DNA of 15,714 nucleotides, taken from assembly GCA_964602455.1 (NCBI GenBank), contig CAZRRG010000052.1, forward strand, positions 1-15,714, given 5' to 3'. The position numbers were made by a program, and so were the translations under genes. Shown here one piece after another: positions 7,858 through 15,373 of the stretch. Position 1 is the stretch's first letter, and each line of letters starts with the position of its first letter. This DNA is from JBBDIP01 sp964602455 (GTDB lineage: Bacteria; Bacillota; Sulfobacillia; Fermentithermobacillales; Fermentithermobacillaceae). Under the pieces are notes generated by a model that worked only from the letters and a program-made list of their open reading frames with translations, made no database searches and was not told the DNA's origin.

Positions 7858-8505
7858 ATGTCGGACAAAGAAAAGGCGCCGCGGCCTGCGAGCCGGAGGC
7901 CGTCATACCTATCTGGGCCTGTTCAAGCGCCCAAAGATCCTCCGACCGGCGCTGCCCCTAAGACGGAGGAGACCACACAGGCGCAGGACGTTCCCGATAA
8001 GGAACTGTTGAGCTGGAAGGTCTGGCTTCTGCCCAGGCGTCCCGCCGTTTCTGCGATCGTGGTGGTATCCCTCCTGGCGTGCATCGCGGTGGCGTACTGG
8101 TATGTGCCCAACATACTGTTCATCGTCGTCATCACGATGGTACTGATCAACAGGCTAGGTCCGTATCTGTTCCCCGTGACATACACACTCACCGAGCAGA
8201 CTGCGGGCTACAAGACCGTGGGCGCCAAGGATGTCCGGCAGTGGAGCAAGATCTTCACCTACTATGAGTTTCCCGACGGCGTGCTCCTCTCCAACGATAC
8301 CAGGGGATTAAGGGGCAGGCTAAGGGAAGGGCTTTTTATGTACTACGAGTTGGGGGCCGACAACAAGGACCAGGTCCTCGACATCGTTAAGTCCAAGCTG
8401 AAGCCGCCTGCCGAGGCAATGGCCCCGAATCCTGACGCGGAGAAGGAAAAGGGCGGGATCGCGTCGGCCCTGCGCAGGATAAGGAAACTAAAGGACAAGG
8501 ACTAG
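7858..8505 (+). CDS. Two-TM membrane protein with possible PH-like domain
   Basis: No firm function is recognised. From ATG 7858 (GGGAGG at 7845-7850, seven bases upstream) it is 215 residues. Residues 1-60 are Pro/Lys/Ala-rich and probably disordered. Two hydrophobic segments follow at about 63-82 (SAIVVVSLLACIAVAY) and 84-99 (PNILFIVVITMVLINR), separated only by a tight turn, which is a hairpin insertion. The part from about 105 to 182 (FPVTYTLTE, then VRQWSKIFTYYEFPDGVLLS, then MYYELGADNKDQVLDIVKSK) has the layout of small bacterial PH-like domains attached to membrane hairpins; this is a fold guess only. The tail is rich in Lys, Glu and Arg. Its stop is 8 bases before the first GlmL-like ATPase gene, so it is probably part of that module as a membrane anchor. 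A second in-frame ATG at 7840 has a poorer ribosome site. Confidence 0.75.
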   Translation: MSDKEKAPRPASRRPSYLSGPVQAPKDPPTGAAPKTEETTQAQDVPDKELLSWKVWLLPRRPAVSAIVVVSLLACIAVAYWYVPNILFIVVITMVLINRLGPYLFPVTYTLTEQTAGYKTVGAKDVRQWSKIFTYYEFPDGVLLSNDTRGLRGRLREGLFMYYELGADNKDQVLDIVKSKLKPPAEAMAPNPDAEKEKGGIASALRRIRKLKDKD

Positions 8506-8513
8506 TTTGCGGG

Positions 8514-10430
8514 ATGCCCATATCGCTACCACAATCCAGGCCGCGGCGCATTCTGGCTACAGACGTCGGCTCGACCACGACCAAGGCTATTCTCATTGAG
8601 AAGCGCGACGATGGATACCGGCTCACCACCAGGGGAGAAACGCCCACCACTGTGGAGGCGCCCTGGGAGAACGTGATGACCGGAGTCTGCAAGTCGGTGA
8701 AGCGAGTAGAAGAACTCCTGGACAGCCGCCTTCTGGACGACGATGGTCGCCTGATCAGGCCGAGCGACGGCTCCAACGGAGTCGACCTCTATGTCTCCAC
8801 TTCATCGGCAGGTGGAGGGCTTCAGATGATGGTGGCGGGTCTCGTTAAGAACGTGAGCGCCGCCTCGGCCCATCGCGCTGCCCTGGGAGCGGGCGCTGTC
8901 GTCCTCGACGTGATCGCTGTGGACGACGAGAGGAGCCATTCCGAAAAGATCACCAGGATAACGCAATTGAGACCGGACATCATCCTCTTGTCGGGTGGCG
9001 TGGACGGCGGATCGGTCCAGTACATCGCCTCCATGAGTGAGACGCTGAAGCAAGCCAAGCCGCAACCCAGGTTCGGCGCCACATATAAGCTCCCCCTGAT
9101 CTACGCCGGCAACAAAGATGCCGCCGATATCGTGACCCAGATCTGCTCCGAGGACATGGATGTGCAGGTAGTAGAGAACCTCCGGCCTAGCCATGATGTT
9201 GAGAATCTGGGTCCGGCGAGGGAGCGGATCCACAACGTGTTCATGGATCACGTGATGGCTCAGGCTCCCGGTTACGGCGAGCTCCTCCAGTGGGTAGACA
9301 CAACCGTCATGCCCACGCCGGGCGCTGTCGGCAGCATCGTGAGTCTCATGGCCGAGAAGTATCAGCAAAACATCGTGGGCGTGGACATCGGCGGAGCCAC
9401 AACCGACGTGTTCTCTTCGTTCGACGGGACGTTCACTAGGACCGTTTCAGCGAACCTGGGGATGAGCTACTCCATATGCAACGTTCTGGAAGAAGCCGGA
9501 TTTGAAGCGATACTGCGCTGGATACCCTTCGATGTGGACAGGGCGCAAGTCTCGGATTGGATCGCCAACAAGATGGTCCGCCCCACCACTATTCCACAAA
9601 CCCTTTATCACCTTATCGTGGAGCAAGCTATCGCCAGAGAGGCGCTCAGGCTGGCTTTCGCTCATCACAAGAGCCTTGCGAGGAAGGTTGAGAAGGAGAA
9701 ACTCAGCATCCTGGCAGGATCCGGTCTCCTGAAGAAGAGTTCGGAGGGCAAGGAGATTATCGAAATGGCGCGGCTCGGGATGCTGGTGGGATCAGGCGGC
9801 GTCCTTTCCCACGCTCCCAAGAGAGCCCAGGCGGCGCTCATGCTGCTGGACGCCTTCCAGCCCGAAGGGGTAACTGAGATCGCCGTCGACTCCATCTTCA
9901 TGATGCCTCATCTCGGCGTGCTCTCCAGCATCTACCCCGACATCGCAGCCGAAGTGTTCGATAAGGACTGCCTCGTAAGGCTGGGCACCTGCATTGCTCC
10001 GGTAGGGCAGGTCAGACCCGGTGCCGCGCTTGCGACAGTTGAGGTCGAGTTGCCTGAAGGAGACAGGCGGGAGATCCGCGTTGATAAGGGGCAGCTACAG
10101 GTCCTGAGTGTTCCAGATGGCTGTGAGGCGAAGTGCCGGGTGCGTCCGGCCCTCACAGTGGACGCAGGGGGCGGCAAAGGCGCGGCCTTTGAGATAACTG
10201 TGAAAGGCGGCGTAGTCGGGCTAATCCTGGACGGACGCGGAAGGCCCATTGAGCTGCCGGGAGGGGATCCGGCGGAGAGAGTGCGCTTGCTCCACTCATG
10301 GTTTGCGGCTTTGGACGCCTATCCTATGGATCAGCTGGCGGCCCTCTTGGAAAAGCACCCTGTGAAGCAAACACCGGTGAAGGAGGAGAGGCGTGGTGGC
10401 CTGTTCGGCCTTCTTAGAAGGCGTTCCTAG
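8514..10430 (+). CDS. GlmL/'glutamate mutase MutL'-like ASKHA ATPase, copy 1
   Basis: ATPase of the actin-like ASKHA superfamily, annotated in databases as glutamate mutase L; it is unrelated to mismatch-repair MutL. The phosphate-1 motif is ATDVGSTTTKAILIEK (15-30) with Asp17, phosphate-2 is GVDIGGATTDVF (289-300), and the adenosine-binding loop is LVGSGGVLSHAPKRAQ (424-439). Other strong blocks are STSSAGGGLQMMVAG (95-109) and GMSYSICNVL (316-325). At 638 residues it is well above the roughly 460 of classical GlmL. The extra C-terminal part (about 485-605) is beta-rich and ends in GGVVGLILDGRGRPIELP (565-582). All nucleotide motifs are intact. The ATG has only a weak ribosome site, so translation may be coupled to the membrane gene 8 bases upstream. 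The 3' end overlaps the partner gene by 38 bases. No cobalamin mutase subunit is encoded nearby. Classical GlmL is thought to assist glutamate mutase; here the client is unknown. Confidence 0.85.
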   Translation: MPISLPQSRPRRILATDVGSTTTKAILIEKRDDGYRLTTRGETPTTVEAPWENVMTGVCKSVKRVEELLDSRLLDDDGRLIRPSDGSNGVDLYVSTSSAGGGLQMMVAGLVKNVSAASAHRAALGAGAVVLDVIAVDDERSHSEKITRITQLRPDIILLSGGVDGGSVQYIASMSETLKQAKPQPRFGATYKLPLIYAGNKDAADIVTQICSEDMDVQVVENLRPSHDVENLGPARERIHNVFMDHVMAQAPGYGELLQWVDTTVMPTPGAVGSIVSLMAEKYQQNIVGVDIGGATTDVFSSFDGTFTRTVSANLGMSYSICNVLEEAGFEAILRWIPFDVDRAQVSDWIANKMVRPTTIPQTLYHLIVEQAIAREALRLAFAHHKSLARKVEKEKLSILAGSGLLKKSSEGKEIIEMARLGMLVGSGGVLSHAPKRAQAALMLLDAFQPEGVTEIAVDSIFMMPHLGVLSSIYPDIAAEVFDKDCLVRLGTCIAPVGQVRPGAALATVEVELPEGDRREIRVDKGQLQVLSVPDGCEAKCRVRPALTVDAGGGKGAAFEITVKGGVVGLILDGRGRPIELPGGDPAERVRLLHSWFAALDAYPMDQLAALLEKHPVKQTPVKEERRGGLFGLLRRRS

Positions 10431-11748
10431 CCGGGTCCGCCTCATCCGCAAAGCGCGGCGGCTTCCTCTGTCCGGCGAGGTGCTTGTAAACGTAGGCGAC
10501 AGGGTTGAGCCTGATACGATTGTCGCCAGGATTGCCCAGCGCCTGGGTATCCCATGGGTGATCCCGGTCGCGAGCCACATCGGCGTACCAAACGAGGATC
10601 TTCGAAAATACCTCGTGAAGTCGGAGGGAGACTTTGTCCGCGCGCAAGAGATCCTGGCCCTGATAGACAAGGGGATGGCGGGACGCAAGGAGTACTTGTG
10701 TCCTGTGGAGGGCAGGATCGAGAACATATCGGACGTGACCGGCAGGGTGACCATCAGGGAGGAGTTCGGAAAAGAGGAATCGCCTCTTGACGTAGATGTT
10801 GCCGAGCAGCTTAAGTGCAAGCCGTCCGAGGTCCCCCAGAACATGCTCCGTCACGTGGGGCAAGAAGTGAAGAAAGGCCAGATGATAGCCAAGAAAGGCG
10901 ATATCCAGGCTTTCTTCACTAAGACAGCTGTATCTCCGATCTCCGGCGTCATCACCGCCATCAACGCCGAAACAGGCAAGGTGACCATTTCGCGGCCCTT
11001 CAAGCAGGTATCGGTGACCGCGTACGTGTCCGGAACAGTGAGCTCGGTCCTTCCCGGCACCGGGTGTGTCGTAGAGACGCCCGGCATCCTGTTGAACGGC
11101 GTCTTCGGCGTTGGCAGAGAGGCTCACGGAGAGATCCTTGTCCTCACCAAGTCGCCCGAAGAAGTCCTTACTCCCGAGATGATAGGTCCCGAGTGCGCCG
11201 GAAAGGTGGTTGTCGGAGGTTCCTTCACCACAAACGAGGCCCTATCCAAGGCGCTCCAAGTGAAGGTCGCCGCCCTGATCACCGGAACGGTCAACTACCT
11301 GAACCTTACGGAATCTCTGGGTGTGAAACTTGGAGTCGGTATTACGGGCCAGGAGGACATAGATATTACAGTGGTGCTTACAGAAGGCTTCGGCCGGCTG
11401 TCAATGCGCCGCGAGGTCTGGGACACGCTCAAAGCCTTTGAGGGCCATGAGGTCTCCGTGAACGGCGCGACGCAGATCAGGGCGGGAGCAATCAGGCCCG
11501 AGATCGTGATTCCGCTTCCTTCTTATGATGGAGAGATAGGAGATGACGATCCCATCGCCGAAGACTTGCGGAGCGGGATGCGTGTCCGCGTGGTCAGCGA
11601 GCCCTTCTTTGGCGCAGTAGGGGTGGTGAGCGAGATTGTCAGGGCGCCCCAGCCTATCGAGACAGGGGCCAGAGTTCCTGTGGTTTCCGTGAAACTCCAA
11701 AACGGCAAGACAGTATTGGTCCCCAGGGCAAATGTTGAGCTCTTCTAG
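10393..11748 (+). CDS. Barrel-sandwich/KOW-like partner protein of GlmL-like ATPase, copy 1
   Basis: Uncharacterised protein, 451 residues, paralogous to the gene at 14191. Visible parts: an N-terminal beta hairpin ARRLPLSGEVLVNVGD (21-36); two tandem modules at about 57-124 and 133-203, each reading roughly VA..(L/I)x.x(P/N)x-(D/E)(L/V), then (G)D/Q-x-V-x-x-G/A, then SP/CP-x-x-G-x-I, then TG-x-VTI; a conserved central domain with KVVVGGSFTTNEAL (271-284), VLTEGFGRLSM (328-338) and VNGATQIRAGAIRPEI (356-371); and a C-terminal KOW-like barrel (about 393-451) with SEPFFGAVGVVSEI and a terminal PRANVELF. The modules resemble barrel-sandwich hybrid folds of lipoyl/RnfC type, but no MKM-like lipoyl/biotin lysine motif is seen. 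The GTG start lies six bases after AGGAGG (10381-10386), inside the 3' end of the ATPase gene. The role is unknown; a scaffold or adaptor of the ATPase is inferred. Confidence 0.82.
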   Translation: MVACSAFLEGVPSRVRLIRKARRLPLSGEVLVNVGDRVEPDTIVARIAQRLGIPWVIPVASHIGVPNEDLRKYLVKSEGDFVRAQEILALIDKGMAGRKEYLCPVEGRIENISDVTGRVTIREEFGKEESPLDVDVAEQLKCKPSEVPQNMLRHVGQEVKKGQMIAKKGDIQAFFTKTAVSPISGVITAINAETGKVTISRPFKQVSVTAYVSGTVSSVLPGTGCVVETPGILLNGVFGVGREAHGEILVLTKSPEEVLTPEMIGPECAGKVVVGGSFTTNEALSKALQVKVAALITGTVNYLNLTESLGVKLGVGITGQEDIDITVVLTEGFGRLSMRREVWDTLKAFEGHEVSVNGATQIRAGAIRPEIVIPLPSYDGEIGDDDPIAEDLRSGMRVRVVSEPFFGAVGVVSEIVRAPQPIETGARVPVVSVKLQNGKTVLVPRANVELF

Positions 11749-11751
11749 AAC

Positions 11752-11790
11752 TTGGATCGTTTCTGGCGTTCGGAGATATTGTAGAATAAT
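11752..11790 (+). promoter_or_regulatory. Possible promoter ahead of the second module
   Basis: The 77-base gap after the copy-1 partner gene contains TAGAAT at 11782-11787, five of six matches to a sigma-A -10 box, in a locally AT-richer stretch. No good -35 lies at the right distance: TTGGAT at 11752-11757 is 24 bases away. It is 17 bases from a poorer GATATT at 11775-11780. This is a weak call based on inspection only. Confidence 0.25.
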
Positions 11791-11825
11791 CAGGATACTG
11801 CGCTAGAGCTTAAGGGGTGATTTCA

Positions 11826-12233
11826 TTGTTCAAATTCCCGGAGCCTATTGATGTCAAGAGGCGCGATGAGATCATCGAAGCCATCGCGAAACGTATCGAC
11901 CAGTTTGGGATGTTGGTGCCAGCGATCTTCTTCCTCGAGATGAACAAGCCACTGAGTTATATCGGCGGACAAGCCATGCACTTTTTTGCGCCCATTGTGA
12001 GTGTGTTCTTCAATACCTTTGAAGACTACGCGTACTTCTTCGAGGACAGGAAGAACGTTGAACTTCTGATTCAAAAACTAGAGAGCCTCTCTGAAAAGGA
12101 AGAACAGGAGCGGCGAAAGAAAAAGGAGGCAAAGAAGCAGGCAAAGGCCTCAAAGACGTCGATGCTGGATGAGGCCATGAAAATGGAAGCTGAGAAGAAG
12201 GATTCAAATCCGCAGAATCCACCACCGCAGTAG
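11826..12233 (+). CDS. Small hydrophobic protein with charged tail, module-associated
   Basis: Function not recognised. From TTG 11826 it is 135 residues; AAGGGGTGA at 11812-11820 is a near-consensus Shine-Dalgarno five bases upstream. An in-frame GTG at 11817 sits inside that Shine-Dalgarno and is less likely. Residues 1-28 are an amphipathic helix-like stretch (RRDEIIEAIAKRIDQFG). They are followed by hydrophobic segments VPAIFFLEM (31-39) and, after NKPLSY, GGQAMHFFAPIVSVFF (47-62). Then come an acidic aromatic patch (FEDYAYFFEDRKN) and a long Lys/Glu/Arg-rich, probably coiled-coil tail (about 78-110), ending in a Pro/Gln-rich stretch. The central region could be a re-entrant or peripheral membrane helix pair. 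It lies 84 bases before the second ATPase gene, mirroring the membrane gene before the first, so it may be the corresponding accessory subunit. Confidence 0.7.
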   Translation: MFKFPEPIDVKRRDEIIEAIAKRIDQFGMLVPAIFFLEMNKPLSYIGGQAMHFFAPIVSVFFNTFEDYAYFFEDRKNVELLIQKLESLSEKEEQERRKKKEAKKQAKASKTSMLDEAMKMEAEKKDSNPQNPPPQ

Positions 12234-12317
12234 AGGATTTCTTGGTTTCGACATCGTATTGTGCGTCTTATGGGATCTGATGATTTTGACGCTGGCAGTG
12301 AGGGAGGGAATTGATTC

Positions 12318-14174
12318 GTGCCGGAAGAGAAAGCAGCATTCAAGCTAGACAGAGAGATCACCTCGGTACTGGCCACTGACTGCGGGTCTACTACCACAAA
12401 GGCCATTCTCATTGAGAAGGTCGGCGACGAGTACCGCCTCATAGTGAGAGGCGAGGCCCCCACAACGGTTGAAGCGCCTTTCGAGGACGTTACAGCCGGT
12501 GCGCGCAACGCTATCCGTGAGGTCGAAGAACTGACGGGAAGGACGTTCCTGAACGCTCAGGGCGTCATCACCCCGAAGCAGCCTGACGGCACAGGCGTGG
12601 ACATCTTCATGTCCACTTCGTCCGCAGGCGGCGGACTCCAGATGATGGTTGCGGGCGTTGTTAAGACAATGACCGCTGAGTCCGCGGCGCGTGCCGCTCT
12701 TGGCGCGGGCGCCATTGTTATGGACGTCATCTCGGTTGACGACGGCAGGAAGCCTCATGAGAAGATCCAGAGGATCAGGCACCTCCGCCCCGACATGATT
12801 CTTCTTTCGGGCGGTATTGACGGCGGCACCATCACCCACGTGGTTGAGATCGCCGAGCTGATCTCGGCAGCGGAACCGAAGCCCCGTCTTGGGATCGGGT
12901 TCAACCTGCCGGTCATCTACGCAGGAAACAAGGACGCCCGGCCCCACATCAACGCGAGCCTGGGACAGAAGGTTGACCTCCGTGTAGTCGACAACCTCCG
13001 TCCCGTTCTGGAAAGAGAAGACCTCGGACCGGCTCGTGAAGAGATCCATAACCTGTTCATGGAGCACGTTATGGCTCAGGCCCCGGGCTACAACAAGCTT
13101 ATGAAGTGGTCTCCTGTGCCCATCATGCCGACTCCTGGCGCAGTGGGTATCTGCATGCAGACCGCGTCCCGCGAGATGAACCTCTCGGTTATCGGCGTCG
13201 ACATTGGCGGCGCGACGACCGACGTGTTCTCTGTGTTCGGCGAGTTCTTCAACAGGACAGTTTCGGCGAACCTCGGCATGAGCTACTCGATCTGCAACGT
13301 GTTGCTCGAGGCTGGAACGCCCAACATCCGAAGGTGGATCCCGTTTGAGATCGACGAGGGAGACCTCCGCAACAGGATCCGCAACAAGATGATCCGTCCG
13401 ACCACCATCCCCCAGACCCTCGATGACCTGATCATTGAGCAGGCTATCTCGAGGGAAGCTCTGAGGCTCGCGTTCATCCATCACAAGAGCCTCGCGGTTG
13501 GACTCCGTGGAGTCCACAAGCAGCGCACCATCGGTGACACCTTCGAGCAGACCGGCTCGGGAGAGTCCTACATCGACCTCATGGATCTGGGTCTCCTCAT
13601 CGGATCCGGCGGCGTTCTATCTCACGCCCCCAGGAGAGCCCAGTCTGCCATGATGATGCTGGATGCCTTCCAGCCCGAGGGCCTGACGATGCTAGCCGTT
13701 GACTCCATCTTCATGATGCCGCAGCTCGGCATCCTGTCCACCGTGCATCCGAAAGCCAGCATGCAGGTGTTCGACCGCGACTGCCTGATTAAGCTCGGAT
13801 CCTCCATCTCGGCGGCTGGCCCCAGCGGCACAGCTAAGCCCGGCGATCCGTGCCTCAAGGTTCAGCTTGAGATCGACGGCAACGAGGTCGTTGAGGAAGT
13901 CCCGTACGGCAAACTGAAGCTCATCCCGTTGGCCGAAGGCAAGACTGCCAAGGCCGTGATCTCTCCCTCGAGGCAGTTCGATGTGGGCAAGGGACACGGG
14001 CACACACTCGAGACTACGGTGAACGGCGGAGTTGTCGGAGTCATCATCGACTGCCGCGGCCGTCCCTTCACCCCGCCCGAGGATCCTGCCACTCGGAACG
14101 CAAAGCTTGTTGAGTGGTTCGAGGCCCTCAACTTGTATCCGGAAGATGCTCTCGAGAGAATAGCCAGGGTATAG
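12318..14174 (+). CDS. GlmL/'glutamate mutase MutL'-like ASKHA ATPase, copy 2
   Basis: Paralogue of the gene at 8514, colinear along nearly its whole 618 residues and clearly similar throughout by eye. Phosphate-1 is ATDCGSTTTKAILIEK (19-34, Asp21), phosphate-2 is GVDIGGATTDVF (293-304), and the adenosine loop is LLIGSGGVLSHAPRRAQ (426-442). STSSAGGGLQMMVAG and GMSYSICNVL are identical to copy 1. The main differences are the N-terminal leader, the segment around 392-418, and the C-terminus, which stops after the GGVVGVIIDCRGRPF domain and lacks the Lys/Arg-rich tail of copy 1. The GTG start follows AGGGAGGG at 12301-12308. The gene is 16 bases from its partner gene. ATA codons are rarer than in copy 1, hinting at higher expression. 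As with copy 1, no mutase subunit is in view, so the glutamate-mutase label describes the family, not a demonstrated role. Confidence 0.85.
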   Translation: MPEEKAAFKLDREITSVLATDCGSTTTKAILIEKVGDEYRLIVRGEAPTTVEAPFEDVTAGARNAIREVEELTGRTFLNAQGVITPKQPDGTGVDIFMSTSSAGGGLQMMVAGVVKTMTAESAARAALGAGAIVMDVISVDDGRKPHEKIQRIRHLRPDMILLSGGIDGGTITHVVEIAELISAAEPKPRLGIGFNLPVIYAGNKDARPHINASLGQKVDLRVVDNLRPVLEREDLGPAREEIHNLFMEHVMAQAPGYNKLMKWSPVPIMPTPGAVGICMQTASREMNLSVIGVDIGGATTDVFSVFGEFFNRTVSANLGMSYSICNVLLEAGTPNIRRWIPFEIDEGDLRNRIRNKMIRPTTIPQTLDDLIIEQAISREALRLAFIHHKSLAVGLRGVHKQRTIGDTFEQTGSGESYIDLMDLGLLIGSGGVLSHAPRRAQSAMMMLDAFQPEGLTMLAVDSIFMMPQLGILSTVHPKASMQVFDRDCLIKLGSSISAAGPSGTAKPGDPCLKVQLEIDGNEVVEEVPYGKLKLIPLAEGKTAKAVISPSRQFDVGKGHGHTLETTVNGGVVGVIIDCRGRPFTPPEDPATRNAKLVEWFEALNLYPEDALERIARV

Positions 14175-14190
14175 GAGGGGAAAAGCGAAA

Positions 14191-15315
14191 ATGGCACATG
14201 CATACACGCCTGGACTGAAAGTTACCGAAAAGGCTGTAATCAAGAAGACCCGGCGCCTCCCCCTCCTCGGCGAAGTCCTGGTCGAACAAGGGAAGGCTGT
14301 TTCACCCGACGTGATCGTTGCCCGGACCAACATCCCCGGCAACCCGCAGACGGTAAACGTGGCCAACACTCTGGGTGTCGAGCCTGAGGACATCATAGAG
14401 TTCATGAAGAAGAAGGAAGGGGATTCCGTCAAGAAGGGCGACATCCTTGCTGAGTACAAGTCCTTCTTCGGCCTCTTCAAGCACCACGTAGCCTCGCCGG
14501 TGGACGGCGTGGTTGAGATGGTCTCGACCGTAACCGGACAGGTCACGCTGAGGGAGCCCCCGATTCCCGTCCAGATCGACGCGTATCTCGACGGTGTTGT
14601 CGAGGAGGTTCTGCCAAGAGAAGGCGTCGTTATCAGAACTGAAGGCGCTTTCATCCAGGGCATTTTCGGAGTCGGAGGAGAGACTCAGGGTGTCGTCCGG
14701 GTAGCCGTGAACGGTCCCGACGACATTCTCGATGAGAACTGCCTTGAGGCCAGCGACAAGGGCAAGGTCGTCGTTGGCGGATCGCTGGTTACCTTCGGGG
14801 CCATTAAGAAGGCTGAGCAGGTTGGCGCTGTCGGTCTCGTCGCCGGCGGCATCATCGACACCGACCTCATCAACTACCTTGGCCACGACATCGGCGTCGC
14901 CATTACCGGTCACGAAGACATCCCCCTGACGATCATCATCACAGAGGGCTTCGGCCGCATGAGAATGGCGCACAGGACGTTCGACCTGTTCAAGAACCTG
15001 CAGGGGATGAAGGCCTCCATCAACGGAGCCACCCAGATCCGCGCCGGCGTTATGCGGCCCGAGATCATCGTTCCGGGATACCAGCCCAAGGGCGTAGGCT
15101 CAGAGCACGACCTGTCAGAGGGTCTTGTTCCGGGCACCCCGCTTCGTATCATCCGCGAGCCGTACTTCGGCAAGCTGGCTGAAGTGGTTGACCTTCCGCC
15201 CGAGCTGCAGAAGATCGAGACTGAAGCCCATGTCCGTATCCTTCGCGCCAAGCTCATTGACACCGGCGAAATCGTGACGGTTCCCAGAGCCAACGTGGAG
15301 ATCATCGAGGCGTAG
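14191..15315 (+). CDS. Barrel-sandwich/KOW-like partner protein of GlmL-like ATPase, copy 2
   Basis: Uncharacterised protein, 374 residues, paralogous to the gene at 10393. It has the same N-terminal hairpin (TRRLPLLGEVLVEQG, 20-34) but one barrel-sandwich-like module instead of two (about 54-122: VANTLGVEPEDI, then KKEGDSVKKGDILAEY, ASPVDGVVEMV and VTGQVTLRE). The central domain is conserved (KVVVGGSLVTFGAI 192-205, IITEGFGRMRM 249-259, INGATQIRAGVMRPEI 277-292), and so is the KOW-like C-terminus (REPYFGKLAEVV 322-333, VPRANVEII 364-372). No signal peptide or TM segment is present; it is probably cytosolic or peripheral. ATG 14191 is preceded by GGAGGGG (14174-14180) that overlaps the upstream stop. 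The gene is the last before an intrinsic terminator 27 bases downstream, so it closes the operon. I infer a stable complex with the ATPase, since the two genes are duplicated as a unit. Confidence 0.82.
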   Translation: MAHAYTPGLKVTEKAVIKKTRRLPLLGEVLVEQGKAVSPDVIVARTNIPGNPQTVNVANTLGVEPEDIIEFMKKKEGDSVKKGDILAEYKSFFGLFKHHVASPVDGVVEMVSTVTGQVTLREPPIPVQIDAYLDGVVEEVLPREGVVIRTEGAFIQGIFGVGGETQGVVRVAVNGPDDILDENCLEASDKGKVVVGGSLVTFGAIKKAEQVGAVGLVAGGIIDTDLINYLGHDIGVAITGHEDIPLTIIITEGFGRMRMAHRTFDLFKNLQGMKASINGATQIRAGVMRPEIIVPGYQPKGVGSEHDLSEGLVPGTPLRIIREPYFGKLAEVVDLPPELQKIETEAHVRILRAKLIDTGEIVTVPRANVEIIEA

Positions 15316-15342
15316 GCCTGGTCCACGCAAACCGAACCAAAC

Positions 15343-15373
15343 GGAAGGCCCGGAGCAATCCGGGCCTTCTTTC
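15343..15373 (+). terminator. Rho-independent terminator closing the second module
   Basis: A perfect 11-bp GC-rich stem, GAAGGCCCGGA (15344-15354) with TCCGGGCCTTC (15359-15369), encloses a GCAA tetraloop of the GNRA class. It is followed by a short T-containing tail. It lies 27 bases after the stop of the partner gene, the expected place for the operon end. Confidence 0.92.

Noticed and set aside
12345..13517. Long open frame on the minus strand (390 codons) opposite the second ATPase gene
   Set aside because: It lies wholly against a strongly conserved + strand gene with intact ATPase motifs, and its translation shows no recognisable motif. GC-rich codon bias produces such mirror frames.
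8514..14174. Reading the 'MutL' ATPases as DNA mismatch-repair MutL
   Set aside because: The motifs are actin-like ASKHA (DxGSTTTK, DIGGATTD), not the GHKL ATPase motifs of mismatch-repair MutL. Only the name is shared.
8514..15315. A glutamate or ornithine mutase operon
   Set aside because: No B12-binding DxHxxG small subunit and no mutase large subunit is encoded anywhere in the window.
10393..15315. Biotin or lipoyl carrier function of the barrel-sandwich-like modules
   Set aside because: No MKM-like or equivalent lysine hairpin is present at the module turn, and no ligase or carboxylase gene is nearby.
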